Shown here in pieces: positions 43,829-57,555 of a stretch of DNA of 64,000 bases. Positions within the stretch are counted from its first letter, which is position 1. The number at the start of each line of letters is the position of its first letter. A program made the translations under genes and the position numbers. Source of the stretch: Plazaster borealis (taxonomy: Eukaryota > Echinodermata > Asteroidea > Forcipulatida > Labidiasteridae); NCBI GenBank assembly GCA_021014325.1, contig CM037471.1, positions 18,496,818 through 18,560,817 of the forward strand, read 5' to 3'. The notes under the pieces were generated by a model. It did no database searches and was not told where the DNA came from. It was given only the letters and a program-made list of their open reading frames with translations.

Positions 43829-46204
43829 AAACTTTCCCATTTCATCTGCATAATTGTGTATAACTATACAGAATCAAACCGCAGCTTCTCCTCCCTGATA
43901 TCAACAAATAATAGTAAAATCACCCACACACGTACATGTTAAAATAGCCTACAGTACTCCAGTGGACCTGGGCCTAAAAGAAACACATGAAAGGTTCCTT
44001 ACAGCATCGCAGCTAGATTTTCAACCCAGAGGATTTTTTTAACGGAGGGTTTTTGTTTTGCATGAAGATGAGACTTGAATTGATTTGTAAAACATCGATT
44101 GTATATCGAATGCATGCCGAAACTCGGATAATTGCAATATTGTAATGTACTGATATCGTCAGCTTGTAAGAAGTTTCCATGTATTGTATCATTGATATCG
44201 TCAGCTTGTAAGAAGCAAAAGTACATGTGTCTGCCAAAGACCCGGCAGCACCAGGTCGTCAGTGAAAGATTGCTTCTGCCTGCCGATTCCATAGTGCACG
44301 ATTTAGTGTGGCAGTTCAATCGCTTTTGTATTGTCAGTGTACGTTCTTTATGGTTGAAGACACGGGCCCCATGATATCTTCATCACTGATGGAGAATTTT
44401 GTCAATCTTAAATGATTGCATGTCTAGCTCCCTGACTGCTTATGTTAAAACAAGCGTACAACTTTAATCATTATGAATCCCCAAGCCTCGTTTCAGTGAA
44501 TAAGAATATGTTTTGTTCAGTCTGATATCCTATATAGGTACATTGACGTCATCATGCCGCCATTGGGGTGAAACATTAGAAACACTTGTACGCGCGGCGC
44601 GCAAGATGGGCCAATGAGCAATCTTCCTTTGACCTCGTGTTACAAACCTAACTTTACGTATGGGCAACATCTAATTACTAATTGGCAAATGGGAAAACAC
44701 AGCAATGAAAATGCTGTATTAGGGGGTTGATGATGCCAAAAATAGACGTTCAAATCTGCATAATATGTACTTCTATATGTGAAAAATGTATCCATTGAGT
44801 AAGGCATTATGAATCTTTAAAGGCGTTTTCGTGAGCTTGAAATCAAGATCTCAAAGAAACACGAGGTCCCGTTGTGCTACAAATCCAATATTGAACTCCC
44901 TTGCATAGTGAATGTGGATTTCTTGAGGAGCACAATACCCGTGTGTAATGTTCCACACGTGTTAAAGTAATTTCTTCTTTAAGGCCAACCAAGTCATTGG
45001 CTATTCCTATTTATTTTTAGTTCTCCCCTGCAGCTAAACACATTTGCTTTTTCTTCTTTCTCCAATCATGGACCCCCAAGAGCCATTGAAAGACACAATT
45101 AAACATCCTTGAAAGAATTGGCGAGGTGAACGTTTAGGAACAAGACCTATCCTCAACGGCGGTGCCTTTCTCTTCATTGGAATTGTCCTTAATGTTGGTT
45201 GTAACAACCGATATCAACTGTTGTGTTTTTCAAAATAGGTTTTCAGATACAGTTTTCTCGAATATGACTTCATTTCAGAGAGAGACATTTCACAGAAAAA
45301 AAAATGGTTCATAGTGAACTTCGTAATTATTAAGCTTTTATAAACTAAACAATGATGCTTTTTATCCTTACCAATCCTGTATAACACCTTTCATGAAAAA
45401 TTTTGGATCCAAAAACAAATATATTTTATTCCCATGTAGAACATTTTCCTGGATACATTTCTTACCAAGGAAGGACTGTTATAACTGACCACTGTTTTCA
45501 TAATAACACTCTTTTCATGTAGTAATGAAAACAAAAACTTAATTGCCGAGAAAAAAACCCCATCCTCCTTAACCGAACACATTTCCTTTGCGTCACAACG
45601 GCTACAAACAAATCTGAACAGAGTTGTTCCTTGGTACTTGGTCTTATAGCTGTTACAAATGGCACACTTAGAAATCGGAAAACGTTCCCGACTATGTACT
45701 AAACAACATCCACATAGTGCAAAGATGCATGCGGTGTGTTTGCACTGGTCTTATTGGATTGGCCCAATAAGGCGACGAGTGGCCAAGCACGCTCTGCCGC
45801 ACCATTCTCTTCCAATCATTCTGCTATTCATTCAGGTTGTCCCTTGTGGGAAATAAAGCTGATGGCTGTGCATACCATTACTACATGCAGAACTTTGCAG
45901 CCATTCTCGCAGGAATTGAAACACAAATATTATGGAAACAACCTTATGGCAAAACGGTTACGGGATTGTGGCTAAGAGGAGACGCGTGGTCGTAAGCTGG
46001 ATGGAGGCTAGACGCTGGATATGTCACACCATCAGACGGCGTGGACCCTTCACTAATAAAGCCATTCGAAAATAATTGTACATTCACAACGTTATACCTG
46101 AAAAATACGAAGGGAAAAGGGCGGGTGTATAACGATGGAGTCGAGAGGGAAGAATTTGCATATTCATGGATCACTAGTTTCACTTTGTAACACAAAACGT
46201 TAAT
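43829..46204. other. Non-coding stretch
   Basis: It contains a 42 bp-period tandem duplication at 44151-44215 ('tgatatcgtcagcttgtaag' twice). No exon was recognised. Confidence 0.45.
44151..44215 (+). repeat. Tandem duplication with 42 bp period
   Basis: 'tgatatcgtcagcttgtaag' plus 'aag' is found at 44151 and 44193 without mismatch. Confidence 0.9.
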
Positions 46205-46345
46205 GTTTCAGCTCTAGCAATGCAAAGGTCGTGGGTACGAATCCCACCGAGTGATTTGTCTGTGGATTTTTTATCAGAGAACTCGGGAAAGTACTGAGTA
46301 TACAGTATTACATTCTTATCCCCAATGCAAAATTAACATCTGTTA
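46205..46345 (+). mobile_element. SINE family C copy (tail half)
   Basis: 'gtcgtgggtacgaatcccac' (B-box-like) is followed by 'gtactgagtatacagta', 'ttcttatccccaatgca' and 'attaacatctgtt'. The order is the same as in the right halves of the copies at 21068 and 39215. Confidence 0.6.
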
Positions 46346-48256
46346 TAGTTTCAGCTACACATTAATTTTATGTTTTAATTTTTACTATTAAAACACATTA
46401 ATAATTAGGCCTACACGACTAGGAAAGTGCAATCATTATTATTTCGAGGAGTAACTGCATGGAGATTTCTTGTTTGTGAAGTGTATTCCGTTAATCGTTG
46501 CTTATCAACCAATTTAAAGACGGCTGCAAGACCTGAATTACGGAAGCTGAAGTGAAGCGAGACTGTTCAACAATCAACTTAAACTCGAAAGTTCATTTGC
46601 TTGTACATACACCTCAAGGCAATCCGGGGGAGGTAACTCGACGTAAATCCTGAGTAAAGTTTACCCAATGTGTATAGCCATCAAGGTGTAGGTGTAGAAC
46701 CTGTGAAGAGGTTGTATCTTTACAACTGACTTCTTTTGTGATGGTACCCCCCCCCCCCACTGTTACGAAAACCACAGAATAATGAGATTCCACGCACTAA
46801 GTACTTTTATTATTGTTCAAAACAAATCGCCAGATTTTGATTGAAGATTCAGTGGGTAAAACCACGCCGTGGGTTTCAATCTCAACAGCCCACGAGTAAC
46901 AATAAAAAAACCGCAAGATATTGGAAAATCCGGTGCGTAACCCACAGTCTTATATCATACAGAGAACTTCTTATTTGTAATTATGAACACAAAACTTGTT
47001 ATTTTTCCAACAGGATAGATATCATATAACGAACCCTTCGCAGGTTCCCAGATTCCCAGGTGGGTGCAGTCTTGGGTTTACCATCTACCGTATTGCGGGG
47101 TTTTTTCCTCCCAAACTCGGACATTTCTTCATATCTCTTCTCTTCACAATACATACAGATATAATCCGGCATTGGGTCACAGTGCTAGTCTCTTGTAAGA
47201 GTCCCTTTGCTTTATTACCGAGAAAGAAAATTACAATAAAACCAGAACATGTGACACGTGCTGGGACTCAGTTAATAACGATGATGGACTTTGTTTAGAA
47301 TACGCGCAGTTTGCCAACAGTCATGAAATTATGTATTTTTTAAATAAATTAATATATAAAAGATTATTATAAACAGTTTATAAAAATAAGCTGTTTTAGT
47401 CGGTTGATTATCATACTTTTTATTGAGTTTTATTTCAGTGACATAGGCCTAACAATTATTTGACAGCACAGGGGAAGGTTCTATCGACAATCTATAGGGA
47501 AAATGTCACGACACAAGATGTATGGGTTGGGGTGTGTGAAACGTCTCGAACTTGCAGTGGCATAACTGGACATTTTTTTATTTTGGGGTGGGGGGGGGGG
47601 GGCAAGCAGCTTACGTCAGTGCAAACTTGGCTTAGTCCAAAGACATGCCAAGGACCAACAGCGAGCTGCAGCTATTCTAAACGTGTCTGTCCAAACTCTT
47701 TCACGAAAACCCCGCCGAGGAATCAAATTTCATGTAACCTTTAATTCAAACGTGTTCTTCAATCGAGGAATACAAAATAAATAAACCATTTCGGAATGGA
47801 ATTGACGATAGCAGAGGAGGGACAGCCATTATTATGAATAACCAAACAAAGGTTCGGCAAACGGGACATTAACGTCGAAACGACGGAGGAAATTGGGGAA
47901 TTAGATGGTCGCTTCCAATCGCAAACAGACGAAATTAAATAAATTCTCAAATTACGCTTTTTTCCCTCTCGAGTAGCCTGGCTCTCTTCTTTTGAAACAC
48001 AGGACGATCTAAGTGGAAGGTGTGGAAACAGACAAGGATCGAAGAACCAAGGAAGACATTAATTTGTGGAGGAGACTCAAGCGAAAACGGCCCTCATTCA
48101 TTCACTAATGATCATTTATGCGATCAGGTTACACCTTCATGTCAGATCATGCTTCATCAACATTGTCTGGGTTTCCATCTTAAACAGTTGCCATTTACAG
48201 TAAATAGTCGTCTCCAATTGTCATTATAACTTTGCAGGCGCATCATGAGGTAGTGC
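46346..48256. other. Non-coding stretch
   Basis: Nothing coding was recognised. It contains homopolymer runs (C at about 46747, G at about 47590). Confidence 0.45.
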
Positions 48257-48430
48257 TACACTTTAAAAACTTCCGGTTCCGAAGTGACCCGGATCCGGGT
48301 TCCGTGATGGGGTCTGACCCATTTCTGGATCAGTATATCCCGAATCTGTGTCAAAGTGACCTAGAAATCGGTCAAAATGCCCGGAATCCGAGTCAATTCT
48401 GACCGGGATTTTTTTAGTTTTCGAGTGTAA
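48257..48430. mobile_element. GGGTCA-type MITE, second copy
   Basis: The left end is 'tacactttaaaaacttccgg' and the reverse-complemented right end is 'ttacactcgaaaactaaaaa'. The interior contains 'gtctgacccatttctggatc' and 'gagtcaattctgaccggga', matching the element at 39641. The GGTCAnnnTGACC palindromes are not preserved. Confidence 0.65.
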
Positions 48431-51112
48431 AGCCTTTTTGAAATATCTTGGCTGTTTTCGAGGAGAATCTAGCGATGCCAGTCACGTAGTGCAGCTCGTA
48501 TGCAGTCCTACTTATACGAACTAAGTTAAATTATGATGTCTGTGGTGGGTCTATACTGACGCGATTTGCAAAGAAATTGGAATGGAAGATTTACTTTAAA
48601 ATCATGTCAGTTGTAATAAGAAGGGATGTTCTAATATACCAAAACTTCAGTCTATTTGCAGTAAAACAACAAATTCATTAAATTGAAACAGCATTTTGTT
48701 ATACGATATGGTCAATGCTATTGTTTGATCTGCCTTATCGTATACTAATATAGTAGGAAGGAATGTGACAAAACACAAGCTGATCTGAACCTTTTTGTGA
48801 ATGCTATACTAAACCCTTAGCCAGCCTCAATCATCATTTCGCGTCTGAGATCTTATGTTGGCACGGCTTCAGAGTTCTTTCCAGCCAGCTACCGTATCCT
48901 CAATTCGGCAACGAGATATTCATGCCGTCGATCCAATTTCTATGTCAATTCTTGCCAGATGGTCACCCGACACCTTGCGACGATACCTCGGGCCATCTGA
49001 TGAAAAGATTGTCACATCATAACATAAAAAATGAAGACAAATATCTAATTATCCATAAGGTATTTCGAGAATAAAGATTCTGTCTAGCGCATGAATTATG
49101 TCCCCCTTCGATCGCACACGGAGCCCACGGCACAGCCAAAGACAGTCGAAGACCTTTAGTTTTTGTGCTCCACTTGTAAAAGTCAAATTCCACATGGTTG
49201 ACGGTGTTGTAGGATTTACGTGCATAATACAGTATACATTCAGGATGCAAATGGATGGAGATTATGGTTGGCCTTGTAACCAAAATAAAAAATTGTCACA
49301 TCGTTCGGCAACGGTAAAAAAAACACCACTCAACGTAAGAAGCTTACTCTAAGATTCCTGGAAATATTTATTTTGTTAACCTACCGGGTATATTTGAGTC
49401 TTAAAAGTTGTGATGCAAAAACAGAAGATGTTCTTGATAGCTAGAGGAGCTTACACCAATTCGCCTAGTTTTGTTGTTGTGGTTATGCATCTGTGCATTT
49501 ACTTTTCATAAACATTATTGTACCGTATTGTATGTACTGTTCATACAATGACATTTCTGTCAAACACAATATTAGGTCAAGGCCTTCAACAAATTGAACC
49601 ATGTATTGCTGGAATAGTCAGAATATCTGCTTTTTAGTAACACCCCCGCACTAAATCGGGGGCAGACACATCAAATAACAATTCACCTGTAGATTTGTTA
49701 AGGCAGTAATAAACTTATGTGATGTGATTCACGCCTGAGTATCATTTAAATACAAATAATATCACCCATTTCAATTTCTTATACCTTCTGGGACAGCAAC
49801 TAACCAGCAAGTGCAGCTGGTGATTGTAACGTTTAGTGTTAGTTTATACACATTTCCCATTTTATGCGTTCTCGGCAAGAAGCCGATTTTGTAATCAAGT
49901 TATAGACAAAGCCTCAGAGCCTGGACTTCCTGCAGGAATGATTTGTACACAGCTCAATGCAAGACAATATTAAATCTTATATTTTGTGCAGATTCCTCAT
50001 CTGTATTTTATCAACTTTTGATATGAAGAAAGGGGGCACATCTTGAAACTTGTTCACTTTTGTAACTCTTGAGTTTAGGTAGACTGGAAACTATGACATA
50101 ACATGGATACATTTCCATATGCAGTGTAGTATCCCGCCTGTCAAAAAGGCCATGGAATGTACAACTACGAAGGCACTCTTTTTGTAAACAGAGGTTTACA
50201 TGCATGGTCTATATTTACTCGTAACCAAACGATTATGCACAGTGTGGAAGGTTAATAACAGTTACAATAGAACATGGTTTTTCTTTTTACTGGTCAATGA
50301 ACAGTCAATAGTAAACAACAACATGTATTAAGTTTACAAATCTGCTCTCCAAACAACCGCTTAGCTGTCACGTTTCGAAACAGTGATAATTAATTATGCA
50401 TTATATCTGAAATACGAATAGGAAAAGGGCTTTCACATTGATTCCAACAACAGTGCACGTAGCAATCGCTAATACAAGTTGAAGTGCACATGCCATTATG
50501 TTAATACTGGTCTTTGAATTTGTTAGACCATTATCGGCTTAGCCTATTCTCAATAATAACTCTATTTTGTGGAGGCGGTCACAAAAACGCACTTTACAAA
50601 ATCCTGTATTGTAAGCTTACACATTGTACAAATCCACTGACATCCACTTTTTCCACTGTAAAAACGTTCGGCTAAAATGTGGTTGCGAAAGGCGATTTGT
50701 CACATTCATCATAAGTACTTTCCACGATTGTGAATACATTTTCTTCTTCTAATCCAAAATTCCTTCTTAATTGACAATTGTAAATGTTTATATAAAAAAC
50801 TGTACTCTAAGTAGTTGTCCTTTTTTATAATGTTTTGTTTTGTTTTGTTGTTGTTGTCTTTTGCATTTCTTGTTTAGTTTGTTGTATTATTTTGTTGGCC
50901 TACATAACATTGATGTACAACAGCTTTTCCTGATCTTTTTATCCTGTATAAAGATGTTGATATAAATAAATGAATAAATCATATTCTGGAACACTATACA
51001 AGACAGTTAGACAATTGTAGGCCAACTATTTAACCCGTTTGTTGGTAAGTTAACCAGAGAAGCACCTGATCAACCAAATTTACAAAATTTCACTCAGACC
51101 CACATGTCCTTA
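48431..51112. other. Non-coding stretch
   Basis: No exon or repeat family was recognised apart from AT-rich tracts. Confidence 0.4.
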
Positions 51113-51236
51113 TGCAGTGCAAAAACTGGGGTGTTAAAATTGATACCATCGGTGTTGTCACATATAGATACCCAAGAAAGAATCATAGGGTGTTAAAATA
51201 ACACCAATGTAATTGTGTTGGCAATTTAACACCCTT
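51113..51236 (+). mobile_element. Partial CACTGCAAAAA-type MITE
   Basis: It contains 'gcagtgcaaaaactggggtg', 'ttgtcacatatagatacc' and 'ggtgttaaaataacacc'. It matches one side of 54145-54376 (reverse-complemented) plus a shortened centre. Confidence 0.65.
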
Positions 51237-54144
51237 CCTTAGCGAGCTTTTCTTTGCCATATCGGACATTTACATATCGATTCGTTTGCCTCTCTGAACT
51301 GACGACTTTTCAATCCAGACTACATTTTCCAGCGTTCTGAATATCATACAGGTATATATTTTAAGAATATTTAAAGAACACGCGTGTTTGTCGACCCCTT
51401 AAATCGAGGACTTCTCTTTGTTAGCTCATTGTTTGGACTTGTTTTGTTTTTTATCAACATCCCAATTTGGTTTCGTACATGAAAGCGAAGCGAAGACGTC
51501 CTCGTTCTGTCACAGCACTCGTAACCCGTTCGTGAAAGTCCTCGGATTCAACAGGGATAGACACACTATTCTTAGCAGCAGTTGTGTACACATCCTGACA
51601 TACATAGTACACGCCATACATTTGCAATCTGCCCGAAATACACACACAGCGCAGGTGAAGCATTGTTCATAAAATAATTGTCTGATATTGAAAATTCTGA
51701 TTGAAGAAATATATAACCCTGGGTGTTGGGTCTTGCCTGGCAACACGGCCACAGATAGATTGGGAAAGGATCAAAGAGACTGCAAGAAGATGCGAGTTTC
51801 CCTTGTTGATGGGACACTATACGCGTCTTATGAATTACATGTAGGCATACCTCCTTCAAAGCTGCAATTTTGTTTCAGTGTTTCACTTCGGAAAAGCCGA
51901 TACCACGGTGAGGCAATGATGTTTTCGCCACTGAGCTCTTGGACACTGATCGATATTAAACAGTTGTTTTTTGTCGACAAAAGGTATCTCAGAATACTAA
52001 ATTGGAAAAAAAAAATCAACCTGAACGAGTAGATATTGTGGGACATGGTTACTTCAAATGTAGGTCGCTCGAATAGGTCCTTATTGATTAAGATTATAAC
52101 CTGGCTCTGTTATCTAAATAAAATTTATGGCTGTTTGCACAAGCGATCTTTGAAGTGTTCCCTGTATCCATAATAAAATAATAGGAGCAATCATAACATC
52201 TTAAATTCATACAACAAAAAGAAACCAGACTATTCACAAAAAGGTTAGAGCATTGGAAGTATCAAGCTCGAGCAAATGTCGATTTATATCACACACACAC
52301 ACAAATACACACACACATCACATCAGTTTATATCTGCCTTAAAAATCTACAGGTATAGTGCTGAATATTTTGAGCGGGTTTTGTGGACGTTGGGCTTCGA
52401 AGGCCGTTGGACCTGCACAAATCAGAGCCCCCAAAGACGGCCACAAAATCGGGACTCTTTGATTTCCACCCATTATAAAAGGGTGGGCAACGGCATAGCA
52501 AGTACCTCATAGCGTGCAGATAAACGTGTATAATTATCTCGGCAAATAGAACTCCTTCAGTCCCTATTGGATTATATCTACAGCTCCTTAGACTGCTCCA
52601 GGCTGGTTACTTTCGCAGCATCAAGGGCAAAGCGAGATTAGTCCCGGGAAAAAATCGATCGGAGGAGATTCATTTTAAAAATGTTAAGGCCAATTCTAAA
52701 AGCAGTATATGGGGAATCTAGTTAGCGACGTTGGATAATTTGATGGCACCGTGATGATCTCGTTTGCTCGTGATCTTCTCCCGATTTAGGAAATGTAAAA
52801 ATTAACTTTGAATACACCAAGGTCTTCCACGCCATTATCATCAAGGTACTTATGCAACCCTCGGTGTCTAAAAGATAAAATCATTTAATTTGGACCGTGC
52901 TAACAAAACGAGTGGCTAGTCCGGTTTCAATGTATGCGATTGGCTTTAACTGGGGTACGGTACTTCAAGACTGTGACAAGACGTAGAAAATTGACTATCA
53001 AATGAATAAAAACTGTTCAGTGGGAAATCCCAAGGAGTATGTTGAATGAGAATGTTGAGTGTAAACACAAAAGATAACAATTTAATTTGATTAAGAAAGC
53101 TAGTGTGTTTTGTTCTCAAGTACATTGCCCATGTAATACACAAAAACCGCATGTTTTGTATTGTCTCGCTCTCAAAGTATCGAAAATACCATAAAGGCAC
53201 CCACAATAACAAGATTTAAACATTTATTTCCAAACGACTGACAGTGTAGAACAGTAAATCCACACAATTTTAGATACTTGACCTCGTGAAGCACAGTTGG
53301 CACAGTTGGATCTAACTCCACGTTAGAGAAGGCTAAAAACATCCAGCATGATTTAACACAGGTGGAAATCAATAAACGAGATACTCGGCAGGTGGCTGTA
53401 GGGCTGACTATTTTGTTGGACATACTGAAGCCGGAGGCAGGCTTTTACCGAACGGGAAGCAAAACCGATAATATTCTGAAGATCGCTATATACATCGGAG
53501 CGCCTTCATCATATCAAATTAAGACACACTTTACAATATTCTTGATAAAATTAGTGCACTTAAGCGACATTTTACTTGTAGTAGCATGGGGGTATTATAT
53601 GAAGATGTTCATAGGAGCCAATATACCCGAACATGTTTATTCAAAAGCATCTTTAATGTATTATTGAAGACTCCTTCGATCTGATCAGTCTTATGAAACC
53701 ACGTTAATGGCAAACGAGGGTTTTATTTACTTTATTTATTTATGAATTTGTAATTTTCTTCGGAAAACCCCCATAATTTTCATTAAATTAAGGCAATAAG
53801 CAAACATTCCTTTTGCAAATTACAATAAGAACATTTGATAAACTAAATTAGTTATTACAGAGATAAGAAAATAAGTCCCATTTCAAATCAGTTATGGCGA
53901 GTTTGCCAATAATGTAGTATACATGAATTTTTCTCGCTGATTAGTACAGTTTGAACTCTTTTTCGAATAATATACAGGATATAGCTTTACTTCCGTTGAT
54001 CATCTTCATTCTATGGTCGCGGCCTAGCAGTAGAACAAAGTTGAGGGCAGTTATTTTATTTAAATTGAGAATACTAAATAATTGAGAATACCAAACGAGT
54101 GTTTATATTTATAGTTAATTTAAAAAGCCCATGGATAACATGCC
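51237..54144. other. Non-coding stretch
   Basis: It contains a short (CA)n at about 52289-52315. Frames of 80-114 codons at 51418-52046 and 53362-53667 show no recognisable domain and no conserved splice context. Confidence 0.4.
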
Positions 54145-54376
54145 CTCTGCAAGGAAAACGGGGTGTTATTGACACCACGGGTGTCGTCAAATATAGATAC
54201 CCCCAAAATTATCAAAATGTACACCATATGATGTTAAAATAACACCAATTTCGACAATAACAATTACATTGGTGTTATTTTAACACCCTATGATGTTAAT
54301 TTTGATTCTCTGTTCGGTATCTATATGTGACAACACCCATGGTGTCAATTTTAACACCCGACTTTTTGCAGTGCAG
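54145..54376. mobile_element. CACTGCAAAAA-type MITE, both ends present
   Basis: Both ends carry, in opposite directions, 'gggtgt' words, 'gacacca.gggtgt.gtca' and 'atatagataccc'. The right end reads 'gactttttgcagtgcag'. The left end is decayed ('ctctgcaaggaaaacggg'). The centre has two near-palindromes, 'ggtgttattttaacacc' and 'gttaaaataacacc'. Confidence 0.7.
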
Positions 54377-56082
54377 TCTCCTTCATTGGATTGAATAAAT
54401 TATAAAATAATCCTCATTGCAAAATAAATAAAATGGCACGTTTTAACATCACAAAGTATACATTAAATATCTGAAGGATCGTTGGTTGCCTCATGTGGTC
54501 GTGTAAATGTATTTGTTTGTTTGTGTTGGTTACGAAGTTGACAATGACTGAAGTGTCAACAGCTCCACACAGCCCCAGATACATAATACCACCCCTGAGC
54601 GGAGGAAACCCCGCAAGCCACGTTGGGTATTTTGCTATGAAAACAAACAAGAGTTAGACCAGTGGTCTTGTGATCCATGATATGGGGTTGGCATGAGAGG
54701 ACTTATGTCAACAATACAGGTGAACCCAAAAGAATCACTGACTGCTATACACAACTTTCGATACTTCTTGCATATAGGAAGGACAAGTTTGTACTATTTC
54801 CTTAAATAAGTGCTTGATTCTGACATTTTAAAGATGCTAAATGTAGGTACGATTATTGGCCGACTTGAACGGACATTTATATATATTATATTTAAATTTT
54901 AAATAGCTATTTTTTTTAATATATATTCGAGAGAGTTACAAGCTTTCACCTAAGGTATTGCACGATTGGTGGTAAGCGGGATGGACATTATCTCACATCC
55001 ACCAGCCATGTACAAACAATGGTGCATGTTACTTCGTACATTTTTCGTGGCATATACGAAAGTTTGTTGATGTTTTTTTGTGTCGAAACAGCCTGTTATA
55101 ATGGTGTCAAAATTTGTTTAGAGAAAAAAATCTTGAAAAATAACAAAGTTTTGGCGAAAGTCGGGCCATGCTACGTTAATGAAAGTTATCTTTTTAATTT
55201 CAAATTGTAGAATGGGCTTCAGTGTACATGAAATAGATGATAGATTCATACTCAGAGTGCCTCCCTGTAGTGATAACTAAAATCAAATATCGAAGAACCG
55301 GTGACCACTGGTTAAATTTCGAGTCGAGTTGATTACGAAACAATAGCATTGGGTATAGTATAACGATCGGATAACTTGAGACAGAGCCTGCTCTATGGTT
55401 AAGGTATAGGACTGGAATTGAGGCATAGGCCTACTGATGATAACAAGAATTATATACAACATACGTAGATTTTTGTCATTTGATTGGTGTAACACGAGTC
55501 ACGTGTCATCCATTATTTTGCCATGTAAACTGCCGCAACGCTCCACAATTTAGTATGGAGTCCACTATCGATGGCAACGTCGTTCCCAAAATAATCGTTC
55601 CCCAAAAGTTTGTCTGAACGAGGCAAGGTCGTGTCACACTACAATTATCTGAGATTTGTTGACTTCCCAGCTTCTCATGCTGCTCGGTATTATAACATCA
55701 TAATGAGAGTGTTTCATATCAATAACGGTGAGGGATGACAAACATCTTTGTGCCGGAGGGTCATTCTAATGACATAATCTAATACGACATCTATGGAAAG
55801 AGTTGAACAAAACATTTCACATTAATCATTGTGTCTTCTTCTAAGCAACCACGAGGCTTCTACGCTTGTGTTTATTTGGTAGTGGGGTTTGTCAACACAT
55901 TGTTGCGTGTGCGTTTTAAGTCTTGTTGGAATTGGTGTGTGCATAATTATGTTCAATTGTACTATTAGTTGTCTGTTCGTTAGATTGTTTGTTTGTTTGT
56001 TTGTTACACTCAAATCAAAAATGAATTTGTCGTACATGAATGAATTATCAATGCTCTATATATGAAAGTGTGTAGCAACATC
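54377..56082. other. Non-coding stretch
   Basis: No exon was recognised. There is an AT-rich run at about 54878-54920. Confidence 0.4.
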
Positions 56083-56271
56083 CAGGCGCGGATCCAGGGG
56101 GGCGTGGGGGCGCACGCCCCCCCCTTTTCATATAAAAAAAAAAAAAAAATGAGGGAGAAAAGAAAAAAAGAGGGAGAGAGAGAGAAGGGGGGAGAAATGG
56201 GGAAGGGAAGATTTTGCTGCTTGGTATATTTTCACGCCCCCCCCGTTTGGAAAATCCTGGATCCGCCCCTG
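56083..56271. mobile_element. hAT-like MITE with 5 bp target duplication
   Basis: The ends are CAGGCGCGGATCCAGGGGGG and, reverse-complemented, CAGGGGCGGATCCAGGATTT. 'acatc' occurs directly on both sides (56078-56082 and 56272-56276). The interior is polypurine ('gagggagagagagagaaggg'). CAGGGG termini are usual for hAT elements, and a 5 bp duplication fits a hAT subgroup. There is no transposase. Confidence 0.8.
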
Positions 56272-57219
56272 ACATCTTGAAACAATTACAACTGTCTCGT
56301 AGTCGAGGTCGTGCAAGAGTTGTCTGAAAAAATAAAGCTATAAACGTTTTAGAGAACAGTCCTCGGTTGAAGGAACCGATGTTAAACCAGAAAGGTAATC
56401 TAACCCATATTATGTCCAAGCTATATCGGTTTCTTTTCCTTGGTTCAAGTATCAGTGCCCCCGTTATTGTGCACAGTGTCTATTAGCTTAGAGCTGCAGT
56501 GCTTCTGGATTTACGGATCCCCTGTCACGCTGAATCACGCTCCGACCCCGCGTCAAAATTAATTTGATCTACAGTCTTTGAACCGAACCGGACAAGTAGC
56601 ACGTACAAATGCAGAAAAAGGAAACCGTCAACGGAGCGTGTTCGATGTGCTTGACAACTCGAATTAATTTCGACACAACATTCAAATTCTACACGGTGTG
56701 AATGTTGTGATAAAACTAGCAACGTGCTGGTCACGTGCAGACCCAAATTCAACGTATTATTTGGGCTCAAACTGAACGATATTGAATGTGATCCGACAGT
56801 ATAGGTGTCATCTTCATGCGACAAACAGCCGAAGTGAAAAAGTGGAGTAATAAATTGGTGCAATATCAGACACAGCGTCCGCTAACTGAACTTATTGGCG
56901 GGTTTTATATGAGATAAAGCCATACTGAAAGCAACCTGGCAATTTATTCATCGAATTTGCCCACTTAGTATCAAATACTCTACTTCTGCCTCTTCAATTA
57001 ATGTTATTAGGCCTATACGAATAAACAAAAATAAACATGTCACCAACACTTGCCTACACATCATCAAAAACTGAACACGTGCGCAATAGAAGACTGGAAT
57101 ATGTAAAGAGGTTTGATCCTTTCTGATCCAGGCCAATACTCTCACTGTGATCCGGAGACAGAGATTAAGTAACACCCCCACCACCCAGACAAGGGTACGC
57201 CCCTCCAATCAACTCCTCT
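56272..57219. other. Non-coding stretch
   Basis: Nothing was recognised. Frames of 86-112 codons on the minus strand lack known motifs. Confidence 0.4.
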
Positions 57220-57555
57220 TTAAAGGGAGGGTATATCTTTGGTTGATAATGTATAACATTTTGAGAAACGATTCCCTTCTAAAGGAATGTGGTATTAGAG
57301 GAAGAGATTCAAAACTAAAAATCAATATGAAAAACTTGTTATGCATAAAACGTTTCTCAGATTGTGTATTCTAATAACAGATTATTCGTCCTGCGCGGAC
57401 ATAACCGCTCCAGATTTTCGGTTATATTATCTCAATAACGCTATCACCTTTTGAAATGAAATTTTCACAGGTTAGTTTGATTGTATATATGTATATTGTA
57501 TAGGATTAAAACAATTGAACGGTTCCAAAAACCAAAGGTATACTATGCTTTTTAG
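57220..57555 (-). mobile_element. TTAA MITE, inverted, type of 33300
   Basis: It starts TTAAAGGGAGGGTATATC and ends 'ccaaaggtatactatgcttt'. The right-hand TTAA is mutated. 'ccttttgaaatgaaatttt' and 'cctgcgcggac' match the reverse complement of the 33300 type. Confidence 0.7.

Noticed and set aside
51688..52032. A 114-codon plus-strand frame
   Set aside because: No motif recognised, AT-rich end with poly-Lys/Asn, no clear splice context.
53362..53667. A 101-codon plus-strand frame with hydrophobic segment
   Set aside because: No family recognised and no support beyond openness in AT-rich DNA.
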